This document shows, in pieces, positions 44,929-57,066 of a stretch of 64,000 bases of DNA. The position numbers and the translations under genes are program-made. Position 1 is the first letter of the stretch; every line of letters begins with the position of its first letter. The stretch comes from Platycnemis pennipes (taxonomy: Eukaryota > Arthropoda > Insecta > Odonata > Platycnemididae). Location: the NCBI GenBank assembly GCA_933228895.1, contig OW121855.1, forward strand, positions 72,688,698 to 72,752,697. The letters are read 5' to 3'. The notes below the pieces were generated by a model that saw only the letters and a program-made list of their open reading frames with translations, did not search any database and was not told where the DNA came from.

Positions 44929-45104
44929 TTGTTATTCCACACTTTTTATTGGGTACAGCCCGACCGGTTTCAATACAAGTTAATTGTGTAATTATCAAAG
45001 GGCAATACTTATACTGCCCTTTGGTAACGACAGAGAACTGTTGAAACCGGTCGGGATGTACCTAATACTGTACCTAATACTAATGTAATGGTGTGGAATA
45101 ACAA
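44929..45104. mobile_element. 176-bp foldback element with GAAACCGGTCG motif
   Basis: The outer arms TTGTTATTCCACAC (44,929-44,942) and GTGTGGAATAACAA (45,091-45,104) are perfectly complementary. Inner arms 'gggtacagcccgaccggttt' / 'gaaaccggtcgggatgtacc' also pair, and a central hairpin 'aaagggcaatacttatactg' / 'cccttt' lies at about 44,998-45,023. Size, nested architecture and the GAAACCGGTCG/CGACCGGTTTC core match the hairpin at 23,477-23,649. It lacks the CTGAAGA box of that element. No target duplication was identified. Confidence 0.65.
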
Positions 45105-46295
45105 AGTTAACTTGATTTAACTCTCGATAATTAGTTTCACGAAGTAAGCTCGCGAACCATTGTTAGTCTACGTAAAACTCGCTTGAAAATTAGTGTATCA
45201 TGTGGGTAATACTAAGTAGATTTTGTAAAACATATCATGTGTATTTTTCCAAAGAGCTATACTAAATACCCCCCGTATTCTTTTTCTTGTGGATAGCGTA
45301 AATATCCAACCGATTTATGTTACCTGTACTTCGGGTGATCGTATACTTTTAAGTTTGCGGATATGGTGAAATTTTAAGTTATACATTTTTTTTATATTTG
45401 CCCTATTTTTTCGTAATGTTTATCCCGCCCTAGAAGCGTCAAAATAAGCAGGTGAATTTTTTTAGAGCGGTCGGCAGCATGTGCAGCAACAGATGGGAGG
45501 TTATTACACAAGTAATCTCCTAGGTTACGAGCCCATTTCAAAGGCTCTCGTATGACAGGGTGCAAGTTTACTGTCGTAATAGTTCAGATATTAAAGAAGA
45601 AGGATAAGTTCGCCAGTATTCTACTTTAGGAACTTGTACTCACAAGATTCTCTGGTGATCACTCCTTAAATCTTATAATACTTCATCCGACAAGTAGCGT
45701 AACATATATTCAACTGTGAAGAGTTTCATACCCAGCGTAAAATCCACTCTTCCCTTAAACCTCAAGAATACAGTTAGTGTGAATTCAGCAAGGTACATTT
45801 TATCGTGGTGCTTTTACTACCACTGATCGCTTAAACGAGCAACTTTTGCGTTCTGTCAGATGATGTGTGCTCATATAGTTGTTCGGACTATGGAGTCGAG
45901 ACCAATGTGTTTTTTAAAAAGGTCTTTAGGTGCAGTTTGGGAGTTGGAAAGGAAAATACCTGCATATAAATTTTTCATATATTTTGTTCGTAAGAGGGAA
46001 TAAAGTAAAAAAACCAAGGCACTGCATACGGCATGTATTCGTATATTTTTACGCCCACTATATATGGCAATGGGCGCAAAAATACGAAGTGTAATTTCTC
46101 TTAAAGTTTCCATTACCTCAAATACAAGGAATTAGAATAGTAATGCCGTTTTCATGCCTATTCATACTCGAGTACATTTTAGAATTTAGATGTTAATAGC
46201 CTGTCCGCTTTCTTTTATTATAAAAAAATATGCATAAAAAATCTTAGTCAGGGGGGAGTGCTCCCTTTCTGTCATCCTGGTAGTTACCAGGATCT
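45105..46295. other. No gene recognised
   Basis: AT-rich. An 80-codon minus frame (45,871-46,113) has no motif. Confidence 0.5.
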
Positions 46296-46440
46296 GAAAT
46301 AGTTACCGAGTTACTGGTAGTTTTCTTACTCGTCCTCCATACCCCATGAACATTCAACCTATTTACACACCTATCCTTAGTGACTAAAATTAATTTAGCG
46401 GACAGTCACCTCTCTCAAATAACTATCACTACACATTGGT
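46296..46440 (+). mobile_element. SINE family 1, 3'-half fragment, weak
   Basis: 'ctcgtcctccataccccatg', 'ttacacacctatccttagtg' and 'agcggacagtcacctctctc' follow the spacing of the family tail ('cctatcctaaatggc' to 'gtcggtcgcctcccc'). Confidence 0.35.
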
Positions 46441-47572
46441 GTGTATTTTTCTATTGTTTCCAAATCATTTAATAAGATTTTTACCCGTGCATGTATTAAA
46501 ATAAATGATAAATATGGTCAATGAAGCTAATTTCGTGTAATTATCCTATGAAAAACTGAACAAAATATTCAAAATTGTCAAAAGTACATCCACATATGTT
46601 ATCCTGAAAGTCTTTACCATGTCTCGTAGTACGTCACCAGACATGAAGTTACTGTAGTAACATAGTTTGGCTAATTTTAATGGCGACTCTTGAATTCCGT
46701 TACATTCATGTTGTTATTATGTTCAGCCCTCTGGCTACCTTGGCAGTGTGACTACAATTTAGCAGCCTGCTGTACTACGTACCATTATTATGGGTTCAAG
46801 CTATGGAGAGATTTCTATATACGTCTAGTTAAACATAAACTGAATTATATTTTAAGTAGGGATCACATATTCCTGGGAAGAGAATGGAAACGCAAGGATA
46901 GGAATTTGTTCTCATACCCTGATGAGTGAATTTCACACACCGATGGTCATATCGGTATTCTCACCATGCAGACATACTTTCGGATTGAACGTTTAAGTTA
47001 ATGGAAATGTGTCCCAACAATACTAGACCGCGAGCCAATTTTCTATTCTCCACATGCGCGCAAATAGCTACTATTATATTATTGCGTAATTAGTAATACC
47101 CTAGTAGATCATTATACGATTCGGTTCAATTTTTGTGTGGTAGCTAAATTACGCCATGAAATGTGAACTCCGCTATTAACGAAAAATATTTGTGACTCTG
47201 CATTATTATTCATTCCTTTTTTGGACCAAAATTTGGTATGCATAATGATAATAAATTGTTTTATTACGTCATTTTAGGACGCATTAAATTCTATGGAATA
47301 TTAAAAGGTGCACAATTTTTGAACGCTTCTGAAATATCTCATAAAAAACTAAAATTGACTTTCAAAAATCTTCAGTTGCTTTGGCGTAGTCTTTTTGCGA
47401 TGTATCCTAATTTCAAATTATCCTAAAGTGCAAGGAGTCCAACTTGCAGAACTTCCAAAATAATTGACAAAATCTTGGTAACTTTAATTTTAGAACGACT
47501 TACTCAACCATATCAATTTCAATTTACTGATTCCTTGCTGTCGCAAATGTGAGAAATGCAAATATTCAACGA
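46441..47572. other. AT-rich DNA, nothing recognised
   Basis: Plus frames of 79 (46,690-46,929) and 62 codons (47,238-47,426) lack motifs. Confidence 0.5.
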
Positions 47573-47818
47573 TTAAATGTATATTACAAGACAGAACGAA
47601 ATGAATGGATTTCTATGCTCAACTAAATGGAGAAGTACAATAACTATTCTACCAGTGACACTTCCATCAGGTTGTGATGTTACGTCTTTCATTGCGACAA
47701 GTATTCCGCTTCGCATTTGATCGGATACCGCGACCTTGACTCCCTCCACGACACCCTTCTTAAAGATGGAGTAAGCCAGCAGTTCATTTCCTGCCGCTGG
47801 CATCGTCAAAAGGCGCAC
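47573..47818 (-). CDS. Candidate exon-like open frame, unrecognised
   Basis: The 81-codon frame begins MRLLTMPAAGNELLAYSIFK and continues KGVVEGVKVAVSDQMRSGIL and VAMKDVTSQPDGSVTGR before a hydrophobic tail. The composition of residues 8-55 looks more protein-like than other frames here, and a possible donor (CTGGTAGAAT on the minus strand, near 47,655) follows TG-R. It adjoins the GC-rich island to the right. I recognise no family, and a chance frame is entirely possible. Confidence 0.2.
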   Translation of the reverse strand: MRLLTMPAAGNELLAYSIFKKGVVEGVKVAVSDQMRSGILVAMKDVTSQPDGSVTGRIVIVLLHLVEHRNPFISFCLVIYI

Positions 47819-48340
47819 CTCGCGGCGTTGCGACTTTTACGAGATGGCCCATTCGACGCCCACGGAAGTAGTGACGGCGGGGGAGACCGTACTTCCATCC
47901 GCATCCCTCCCACCTTCCCTTCATCCTCCCTCCGCGGATAAAAATGGCGCGGAATAGGATTTCCGCCGTATCAGAAGGGATTGGAGATGGGGAAAGGGTG
48001 GCCCCACCTCTCCTTCTTGTAACCCTACATGGGGAAAGGCTGAGCGCCACCTTTCTTCCGCTCGGGAAGGCGGTGGTCCGGGGTTGGATTTGAGTCCGGT
48101 GTGTGTGTAAGGGTTGTGTTGCACCCCTCTTTTTGCGTTCGTCCCCAGGCGTCGAGTCACCCTCTCGGGTGGAATACAAATGTTGGATCTTTGGTCGAGG
48201 GTAGTGGTGTGCGCAGTGGGGTAGGCAACAATCAGCCCCCATAGCCTATTTCCGGATCCATAGCCCGGGGTGAAACGGTCTTTCCTACGGCTGGATAAGG
48301 TCTTCTCCCATCGCGGGGGTGAGTTAGGCATGCCTGCTTT
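47690..48340. other. GC-rich, CpG-containing island
   Basis: A 650-bp stretch with frequent CpG and little AT bias, in sharp contrast to both flanks. Overlapping minus frames of 152 and 150 codons are Arg/Pro/Ser-rich and lack domains, as expected when stops are rare. Such an island could mark a promoter or a GC-rich repeat. No TATA box or initiator stands out. Confidence 0.4.
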
Positions 48341-48654
48341 CAACGAAAAGCATTTGAAATGCGTTTGAGACATATGTTATGCTGCATAAAAGGTTGCCCT
48401 TGATATAAGTGTGGTCCAACCGATGCATTGTCCCCACCTTGGGAGAGTCGCGTATATGAAACGCAATCCGGAACCGGTGACATGGAGAAACACAACGTGA
48501 AGAAACACATGAGAAAGATGAAGAAGTTATTTACCAAAAGGGGGAATTTGCAGCGTTGAGTTGTTTTTTCAGAAAATGTTCGGTGAAAAATGTTGAACGA
48601 CTTTGCTTGTGCGCCGACAATTAATGTAATTTATGCCTTTAAGGATAAGTGGAT

Positions 48655-48880
48655 ATTTCGAAAGAGATAGGACTGAAGGGATTGAAGGAAGGGTAGAAAA
48701 AACTCGATGATAGCGTGTTCACAGCTCAATGTCCCATCCAATGGATTGAGTGCTTGCCACGAAATGCTCTCCGTACTCTTGAATATTGGGACCAATGTAC
48801 TCCCGTCAAGTATGTAACTGATGGAATTCAAACCAGTGCCTAGAGGGATAAACGTCTCATAATTTAGCCACCATAATGAC
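48655..48880 (-). mobile_element. SINE family 1, diverged copy
   Basis: The minus strand has 'ggcactggtttgaattccat' (box B region), 'ggtcccaatattcaagagta', 'ggagagcatttcgtggcaag', 'cactcaatccattggatggg' and 'acattgagctgtgaacacg'. The tail is lost. Confidence 0.6.
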
Positions 48881-49349
48881 GCAATTTAATATTTTGAAAT
48901 GAATGAGGCGAAAAATATATGCATTTTCTCATTAACCTTAATGCGTTAAAATGTTTTTATTGCGCGTATCGTCTCATTCTCTCTGATTGCATATTTTTGG
49001 TGTGCGCAACCAGTTAGGCTATCATAGAAGTGTGTCAGATCGTTACATTTCACATTATCCTCGTAATGGTCATTTCAAGTATATTCAACGAATGCTGTTT
49101 TAAACGTTATTTTCAGCATTTTGAATAAAAATATCATAAAGTCAATTATTTACGTTTGCTAAACATTTGTCATGCTTGTTTCATTTCTATTAATGGACAA
49201 CGGACAAATCGTGATTTAAGTGATAGCGGCATGCATAGTGCAGGAAAAAGTCATATTTTCGACACACTTCTATTTTCTAGGGCCACATAGGTCACATATT
49301 CTGTAGAATTACTTTTTACAATCAAATATTTTCCGAAATGTCTTATGCT
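48881..49349. other. AT-rich DNA, nothing recognised
   Basis: No frame of note and no repeat boundaries. Confidence 0.5.
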
Positions 49350-49709
49350 ATATGGGTCATTCCACCTCAATTCAACAAACGTTTGGCCCTTAGGGTCTCA
49401 GATTTTGATAAAAATTGGTGTATGGGAACAAAATCAACTCTAACTGAATAACCTCAAACAGTTTTGTGAAAAAAAAAAATTTTGAGCGAATTATGCATGT
49501 TTTAATTTTGTCGCATTTTTAGCAAAAATCCGAGCCTTAAATCATATTATCTAGTATATTTTAGCATAATTCGCTCAAAAAAGTTTTTTTCACGAAACTG
49601 TTTGAGGGTATTCAGTTTGGGTTGATTTTGTTCCCATACACCAATTTTTATCAAAATCTGAGACCCTAAGGGACAAACGTTTGTTGAATTGAGGTGGAAT
49701 GACCCATAT
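49350..49709. mobile_element. Palindromic MITE flanked by TA
   Basis: A 360-bp inverted repeat. The left end TATGGGTCATTCCACCTCAA (from 49,351) is the exact complement of the right end TTGAGGTGGAATGACCCATA (to 49,708). Arms of roughly 150 bases remain alignable, for example 'ttttgataaaaattggtgta' at the left against 'tacaccaatttttatcaaaa' at the right. About 60 bases of unpaired A/T-rich centre separate them. TA at both boundaries fits Tc1/mariner-type insertion. It has no coding capacity and depends on an outside transposase. Transcripts would fold into one long hairpin. Confidence 0.85.
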
Positions 49710-52194
49710 GGATTCTGATGGACTTTCACATTTTAATGCATTTAAAATATATTATTGGCACGCTAAAATGAGGTATTTTAGACATGGGTATACTCCACTA
49801 TTTTCCTTCTTGTCAGCATCCGGACATGACACGGTTAGTGGGCTGGGATAACACCGCCGCCTCTCTCCGATTACTTCCGTTTGAGCACCGTAAGACGTCG
49901 AGATCACGAGCCCAGAACTCAATTCTTGGAAATTACCTTTCATCCTTCCTCTTTGAACGGAGAATTACGTCGAGAATCGAGGGAATGAAAGAGAAATTGG
50001 ATCCACGTGTCCCGGTGCACAAATGACATTTGGATCAGGATTGGCCATGTTTCACTTCTGGGCCTCAAATTTTGCCGCTGAGAATACTGACGCTTTCGTA
50101 AATTACTCATTCTCTTAATCGTCGTGTTTTGCGATTAATGGAGCAGTTAACAACAGCTCAACATCTCACACCCGTCCTCTCCAGATTTTTATTGCTTGCG
50201 TTTCCTCATCACTGATTCCCGACAGCTGTATGGCGCCGTTTTTCCTTTACCTTTCTATGAATTTCAATCCTTCCTCTCTCCCTGGAATAATGTGCATTTT
50301 ATAACCTTCCTTCTTATGCGCTGAATATCAGTGCTCACAATATTCCTCACATGCACAATTTCCACTGGATGTTCGTCCATCACCTACGCTCTATGATTCA
50401 CCATATCCTTCCCATTCCGCTAATTTGATCTTCATCATTCTCTTTAAGGGAGTCATCGCATCCAATCTTCTCTCTTTTTTTCAATTCTTCACTCCTACAG
50501 CGTCTCCCTCGAAAGATGAGACTCCTTGCTTAATATTTAATGGAAGTCTTCTGCAATAGCGACGTTCCGGCTCCGTGCATCTTGGAAGCGAGATAGGCAT
50601 CCTCCCTTTAAAGAGCCTTTTTCTCCTCTCATTATGTACTTGTTTGCTTTCTCCGCCTTGGAAAATCCTACTTTTCAACGAGCCAAGTGATATCACGAAC
50701 AGAGGAAAGAATCTTGTTCCAGTATTTCGTTTTGTAGATGAATGTGGCCCTTGACTTCTTTTATCTGGATAGTAGTAGTTACACGGAGCACCATATTTTG
50801 GACGTCCAAATCGAGATGCTGGCTTTCTATAGCCTTCACCGACATGCATTATTACTTCCTACCTCTCATTCATATATGACATCCTCTATTCGCCATTGCA
50901 AACTTATTTTTTATATAATTGCAGGCTTATTGAAAAAATAGCTGTTAAGATATCGATATTAAAATAATGTCACTCTGATTGAGAAATACATCAATCAAAA
51001 GTTTATGAGGTTCCTTGATATCCATGAGAATGGAAAATATTTTACCTCATACGAACGATATCATGATAGCCACGTTGGAAATATTATGAATGATGTACTT
51101 GTCATGAAAGGTACCTTGAAATACATATAGTCGCTTATTGTCTTAAAACCATTAAGCGCATAAAATTTATTTTTTTATCCTGCAAAAATAAGGCCAAAGT
51201 ACCTATTTATTTGGCGCAAACACACTCCATTGATTTTGAAGATAACGTGGGTTGGATTACAATTTCTAATATTAAGATTCTGTGAATAAAATACCTTGTA
51301 CTTTTTCCCTTATCAGGTATCTGATAGAGTCATAATGCCATAACATTAAGTTTCATGTAAGTCTTTTCGTTCACGTGACGGATGAAATAATGATTTTTAA
51401 TTCCGTCATAGACATATTTGTGATAACTTTTCGTAAAACAGAAATTGTGCTTCTGAATCCGATAGTATCAAGTGGGTTTATTATTTACACCTGAAGTTCA
51501 GCATAGGTGAAAAAATATAAGTTCATAGTGAATTGGAATAAGTTTGACTTATGGTTTTAACCTTAGCTATATGGAACCACTCCATGCCGGAAATTAAAAG
51601 AAGAACACTTTTTGCACGGTCCACTAGAGAAGTGAGACTTCTTTGTTTTTTAACTTTGGAATAAATTTGTACCACGATGAGTGGATGAATATATGCTCAG
51701 TACCGTGGATAGTGAGAATTATGTGCAATCGATTCCCATTGGAAGATCACGGACCACATTCTTGGCAAGATCACACGTTATTTTACGTTGCTAGATCTAA
51801 ATACTCTGCAGGCCTAAATGCTAGTGAAATTTAGATTTACTAAACGCCTGGAGTACAGGCAATAACAAAACATTGAATACAGGCGTGATGGTATGCTGCA
51901 TAATTGACAGGATATAAATTCCAGGATGTAATTCTGAAAAATTGCCCACATGAAGGTCTTAGCTGAAAATCAAATCCTGTTTCAGTCATAAGAATGCAGT
52001 TGACATACACAACGCCACTATGTCATGCCCCTTAAGGATACAGAGGGCTAGTAAAATAACTGCATTGAATTTAATGCATAGAAACAAGAAATTTACTGCA
52101 TAGAAACAAAAAACTTAATTAAATTTTGTTGTGATGCTTTTTCAGTGTAATGCTTTTTAAAAATTACAGCAAGTTTTTGGATCATGTAAAAGAA
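49710..52194. other. No gene recognised
   Basis: Plus and minus frames up to 122 codons (50,481-50,849, minus) lack motifs. A pyrimidine-rich part at 50,210-50,480 could be a very old antisense LINE tail, but no diagnostic block remains. Confidence 0.45.
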
Positions 52195-52590
52195 TTGGAG
52201 AATTCTTGGTCCGGGAATCAAAGCAAGGACCTTTGTCTTTTCAAGACAATGGGCATACCACCACGCAACCCAGTATTCCTGAGCCCAGAGGCATAATTTA
52301 GGCATATCCCTAGGAGCTAGGTTTCATTCACCATTACGTTTCATCAAGGATTGCACTCGTAGGGCAGAATAGGGTTTCAAGGAAGCCCTTGTTCACGAAA
52401 ATAGATCCAATAAGTTATTATAATGGACGAGAAACCACCACTGTAACATTTTAAGTTGCCGTTACGCACAGCAAATATGTTGTTAGAATTATGAATTGGT
52501 AGAAGATTCATGCCCTAATTTGGGCTGGAATCGGACCTCCGTCTTTGTGGGAAGAATAATAGCATCTTCAAACGAACTGCCGGTTCTCAA
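52195..52590 (-). mobile_element. Two tRNA-like SINE head fragments
   Basis: On the minus strand, 52,195-52,295 holds 'ctgggttgcgtggtggtatg' and a box-B-like CTTTGATTCCCGGACC. 52,495-52,590 holds a box-B-like GGTCCGATTCCAGCCC followed by 'gggcatgaatcttctacc', the family 2 signature. Both are short, and the DNA between them is unassigned. Confidence 0.4.
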
Positions 52591-52799
52591 GAACCTTGTT
52601 AATACTTTCAGTGACGCGAGGTTAAGCTCGTTGAGTACAATGCGGTGTCTCTCTATCTTATCACATCCTTTTATTCTCTGCTTCTTGGTTCCGATTTCTG
52701 CGCATGGAATATTCATCTTAGTGTTTGATTTCCATCCATTTCGATGATGTTAACTGATAAAAGGAATATTTATTCCTTAAGAGTTTTTGGTAGGACCAT

Positions 52800-53280
52800 A
52801 TTATCCTGTTTTATTGTGGATTTTATCAGTATTATCATGTAAATTATGATGGAAATGATTCTTTTTCTGTGAATCTCTCACCACTTTTTCAATATAATTC
52901 ATCCTTGGTATTCTCTTGGAATTCTTTCCATTTCATTGTCAGCCAACAACAGACACCAGAGATCATTATATCACAAGTTTTTTTCCCATAAGGTCGCTCT
53001 TCTCCTATTCAAAATAAATCGTAATATATATCTTTTTATGATCCACTTGGAGTTCCAACGTTTGATACTCGTTCTCGGTTTGTTACCCATCATTCTTTTG
53101 TTGCATCTTCTTTCAAATTCCTCCATTTTTTCTTACTCTCCGTCTGATTTTACACGCATCACTGGCATGAAGATGTTTGCTCCAGATTTACGCTCAAATG
53201 GCGTGTTTTCTTATTCTCAAGCTTGTATTTCTAGTTGTTAGTAGATTCTTTGCCTGGGCCAAGTCATGTTAAATTTGCAT
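52800..53280 (-). pseudogene. Possible antisense LINE remnant
   Basis: The phrase 'ctttgcctggg' at about 53,250 also occurs at the corresponding place in the long LINE copy (21,672-21,682), and the sequence to its left is pyrimidine-rich as expected. The protein is unreadable, so this is a weak call. Confidence 0.25.
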
Positions 53281-54789
53281 AAAGAAGCATGTCCCGGAAC
53301 TGCATGGTGATTAAGTGTTTTTTCAAGTTTACATTCTATCCGTCAAAAAAAGTACAAACTCACCGGAAGAAATTGCTTTCCCCTTTGAAAATACGTGTAA
53401 TGTATTTTTTTATTGAATATTTTGTGCGTAATCTGAAAAATAAACCCGTCTCTATTTCCAAACCAATAAGCTGCGCCTCAGTGAATGCACAAACTCTCCA
53501 CCAGAAACTATTTACCAACTTGAAATTGCGTTCAATGTATTTTTTTTAAATCCTAGGTTATTAAAGCGTTTTTCTCAGGCAAGTTTAAGGAGACATTCAT
53601 GTTTTACGTAACGCTAATATTTATACGGAACGCTGACTAATTTCATTGCCCTCCTTCCGCTTGCAGCGAGCCGTAACATTCTCTAAGACATTCTATCCGT
53701 GATAAATTACGTAACGAAGATAATGACCTCTCCCTTTTTTGCAATTGATTTAGCAGACATTATTTACAATTGCGTTATTTATTTCTCAGTGCCATTATTT
53801 ATTGACAGATTATTATGTGTATCACTATTATCATTTGAAGGAAGAATGAATTCTTGATGTATCTTCACCATCCGCAATGTAATGCTGTCATTTTCTTCGA
53901 TATCGAATCACTACAATTGGCCCTAACCAGTAGCGTTGCATATTTAAATGGACGGTTCCCAATAGGTACTTGGCGTTTTCTTCCTTATTTCTAAGCATTT
54001 ACCTACATTTTACCCACATTCTACGCTTTAATGGACTTAAAATATATCCTCAAGTATTGTACATTCCCTTAAGAGGACGTTTGATGTAGCTTTTGGAATC
54101 ATGTCTGCATATTTTTGCAGGTTTTAAGACTTTTTTTGTAACCAACAGAGAATTAGTTGCGTAGCTGTTTTACTTTTTCTGTTGGACGGAAACTGACGTG
54201 TGATTAGCAAGCGATTGACTTCTTTCATCATCGTAGGTAGCACTAACTCAGACATTCGTTGTCAAATAAAGCGTGATGAACCAATTAGCTCTCCTCAAAT
54301 GATTGGGTACAAAGTAATGGGCTCGCGAGAGCCCAATCAATTAAACGTTGTCGATTTGGGCTTTAAATATTATCTTTGGGAGATCAAAGTGCCAATGACG
54401 CCAACGCAGTATTTTCGGCTCATTCATTCGAAAATTTCCAATTCCCCACGCACCCCCTTTCACCGTACCTCAAAATTTATTAATATCATTAATTTTCACC
54501 GAATTGCGTTCTGTAGAAGAAAAAAGGCAAATTTAAACTGATGCGATACAAAATCATTAGTGAGCATCAATTTTTTATGATATCCTCCGAGATTTGTGAT
54601 TAAAAAAATGGCTCTAATTAATTTCTAAAGTGTCACGCTTATTTTAGCTATCCATTCACATTTTTTAATTTGTGCGTGGGGGATGTATAAATCTATTTTA
54701 TATTGAATAAACCGGTTGCAGGAAATATTTAATTCCTACATCAATTTTAGGCAAGATTTATCCATTTATTAAATATATAAAAGTAAATA
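53281..54789. other. No gene recognised
   Basis: A 113-codon plus frame (54,200-54,541) and an 86-codon plus frame (53,289-53,549) have no motif. The latter shows an internal near-duplication ('caaactcaccggaagaaatt' and 'caaactctccaccagaaact'). Confidence 0.45.
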
Positions 54790-55130
54790 CTTGTTACTGC
54801 AATCAGTAGTTTTTGTCTTCTGCTATTTTCTGTCGTTTACAATGTGTTCATTCCCATCCTTCCCTAGATGTTCTGTAAATGTTTTCTCGTTGGCCATTCA
54901 CTTCCTTTTCTTTCCTAAAAATTTTCTCAAAAATATTACTCTGATGATTTTTTTCCTACCTCAGTATATGACCCATGAGTTTAATTTTCCTTTTCAACAT
55001 CACACCAATCAGTTGCCTTGCTTCATCTACTTCTTTCAATACTTTAAGTTGGTCTTCCCTTTCCCACCAATAGCTTTCTACATATTTTTATACCGCTTCA
55101 ATACGAGCTCGCTCAGTCCTTTTTAAAAAT
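54790..55130 (-). pseudogene. LINE C-terminal remnant of a second type
   Basis: A minus-strand reading gives QLIGVMLKRKIKLMGHILR, a stop, then NIFEKIFRKEKEVNGQREN and YRTSREGWE. This resembles the 'R-KLMGHILR---...NI-EGK--GKR-RGRQR' tail of arthropod LINEs that differ from family A. Stops and a frameshift are present. Confidence 0.45.
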
Positions 55131-56269
55131 CCAACAGTAACTGCAGAAAAGCAAAGTGCTTGGAAATAAGGATTTCTATTTTTTTTAAATTTAAAGTCCA
55201 TATGCTGGGCTGCTGGAAGATTTCTCTTGCCTTTTAAATGCTCGTTTTAAATATACACGTCACGCGAATACCAGAAAGTAATTGATATTGTTAATAATGT
55301 GTATTTAAATTGAGATATTTGGATATTTTCCGTAAGGAATCGCATAGTAGTTGGTAACCTAGAAGTTTAAAAATCGGACTAGCGTCTTAATACGGGTGGT
55401 ATCCCCGGAGAGATAGACGTATCCAGTCGAAACCAAGCTATTTGTTTTTCTGGATACGAGTTGATCGATTGCAGATCTTCAAATGCGCGCCCTCGTGACT
55501 TATTTCTTCAGTCTGTATCATCTTCTTTTGACGCACTGTTCCGGACATTTGCCTTCTTTGTGGAAAAGTCATATGTATTTACTTGATGAAGTTCAGAAAC
55601 GTTCCACCTCAATGCCATTTCCTCAGATTGTCCTGCAGGGAAATTCTTCTCCTACCATGGTCTCGTAATCCTTCTATCTCGTAGGTTACTGCATGTAAGA
55701 GTCTACATCTGTCCCTAAATTTCATTAATTCCTGAGAAGTCCACACGCTGAGAGAGAGTTTTGTGTTGTTTTTTGGCAAAAAGGCGTTGGGCTTAGCATC
55801 GGAATTCTATGAAATTTTTCTTCATTCGCCAAACGATTAACCAAATGGATTCTTTATATATGTCTAAAGAGCCTCGATTCCAAGGCGTAAGTCTCCCTTT
55901 TGGCTATCTCGGAATCTAAGTCTCTAATCAGTGCAGTAAAGTTGAAAAAACAAGATTTTGAAGTCTTTTTGATGATAAGGTTCCTGTAAATCTCAGTGTG
56001 TAGTACAAGTCATTGGACGTTTTCTTTAGCTAGTGATACTGTAGAGGTGTTTGTGGCATTGACAACGATAACGAGAAAAGAGGATTTACGATCCCACCCC
56101 AGCAGATTTACTGGGTATCAATAGTGGTACGGGGAAAGGAAATGCCATCTTACCCTGATGTTAAACATTACTCATGTCTTTGATTACCACTTGGGAAGCT
56201 CTACTTTTTCCAAGAACACCTTCGGGTGAACATAATTGTATTATACCATTAGATTAAAAAAGTGGAAAA
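55131..56269. other. No gene recognised
   Basis: Frames are at most 61 codons. No repeats with recognisable ends. Confidence 0.5.
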
Positions 56270-56530
56270 TAATGCAGATGGAGAGAATTATCGTTGACGG
56301 CATGGAAAAGCGCAGGTTGAAGTGGTATGTTAGACGCATGGCACATACAAGATGAGGAAGAGAAGTACTAGAGTGATAACCACATGAATAAAGAAAAAGA
56401 GGCAGCCCAATAGAACAATGTACAAAGTAAACACAACAATATATGAAAAGAAGAAAGTTTATGAAAGGTCAGTGAAAGGACAGAAATGTGGCAATTGGAA
56501 TGCGATAAATGGAAATTGTAGCTGTAAAAT
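56270..56530 (+). pseudogene. LINE C-terminal remnant of a third type
   Basis: Plus-strand pieces read KRRLKWYVRRMAHTR, then a region equivalent to P-K--EW-P--KRKRGRPI-R (here 'aaagaaaaagaggcagccca'), then MKRRKFMKGQ and 'cagaaatgtggcaattggaa'. This follows the order 'RRLKWYGHV-RM...P----W-P-GKR--GRPR--W...R--W' common at LINE C-termini. Several stops. Confidence 0.5.
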
Positions 56531-56734
56531 AAATTTTCACTCATATGGAAATTAACTAGCACTCACATGCATTTATAGATTAAAAATGGCTTCATATTTT
56601 CCGCGGGTCGTTGAATCTGAAGTTTAATCTTTCCAAGCAACAAACTTTCATCATACATACTCTTGTAAATTAATAGGTCGGAAACTAAATCGTGAATAAA
56701 AACGAAAACACATGCCCGAGGTGGGATTTGAACA

Positions 56735-56995
56735 TCAAGGATTGAGATTTGGTCCAAAGTACTGGCTTCGTTTTCCAGGGGTTCGAGTTCCGATCCGGGG
56801 TATAGTTAATTTTTATTATAACGGTCCTTACGTACAATGTGAAGAGAACTGAAATTTTGCCCGTAGGATGGGACGTATAGCAATGGACTCCTAGGTGCCT
56901 TTTGTTAAGAGCAGAATCATACCGGATGGTCGGATCCTCTTCTGCATAAAAATGCCTACCTATTATCTTAAGTGTCAGTCAGCTCCCTCAGGAAC
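56735..56995 (+). mobile_element. SINE family 1 copy
   Basis: A clear box B (GGTTCGAGTTCC, 56,780-56,791) is followed by 'gatgggacgtatagcaatgg', 'actcctaggtgccttttgtt', 'aagagcagaatcataccgg' and the tail 'ctattatcttaagtgtcagt' with 'cagctccctcagg'. Confidence 0.7.
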
Positions 56996-57002
56996 AATTA
57001 AC

Positions 57003-57066
57003 TGAGGCTGGATTCGAGCTAGTGACCTCTTGATTGATGAGTTGGAGCATTGTTACTGCGGCCTGA
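57003..57066 (-). mobile_element. tRNA-like SINE head scrap
   Basis: The minus strand carries a box-B-like AGCTCGAATCCAGCC preceded by a degraded head. It directly follows the SINE copy on the other strand. Confidence 0.35.

Noticed and set aside
47784..48373. 152- and 150-codon overlapping minus frames
   Set aside because: They overlap in different frames within a GC-rich island where stop codons are rare. The composition is Arg/Pro/Ser-rich without motifs.
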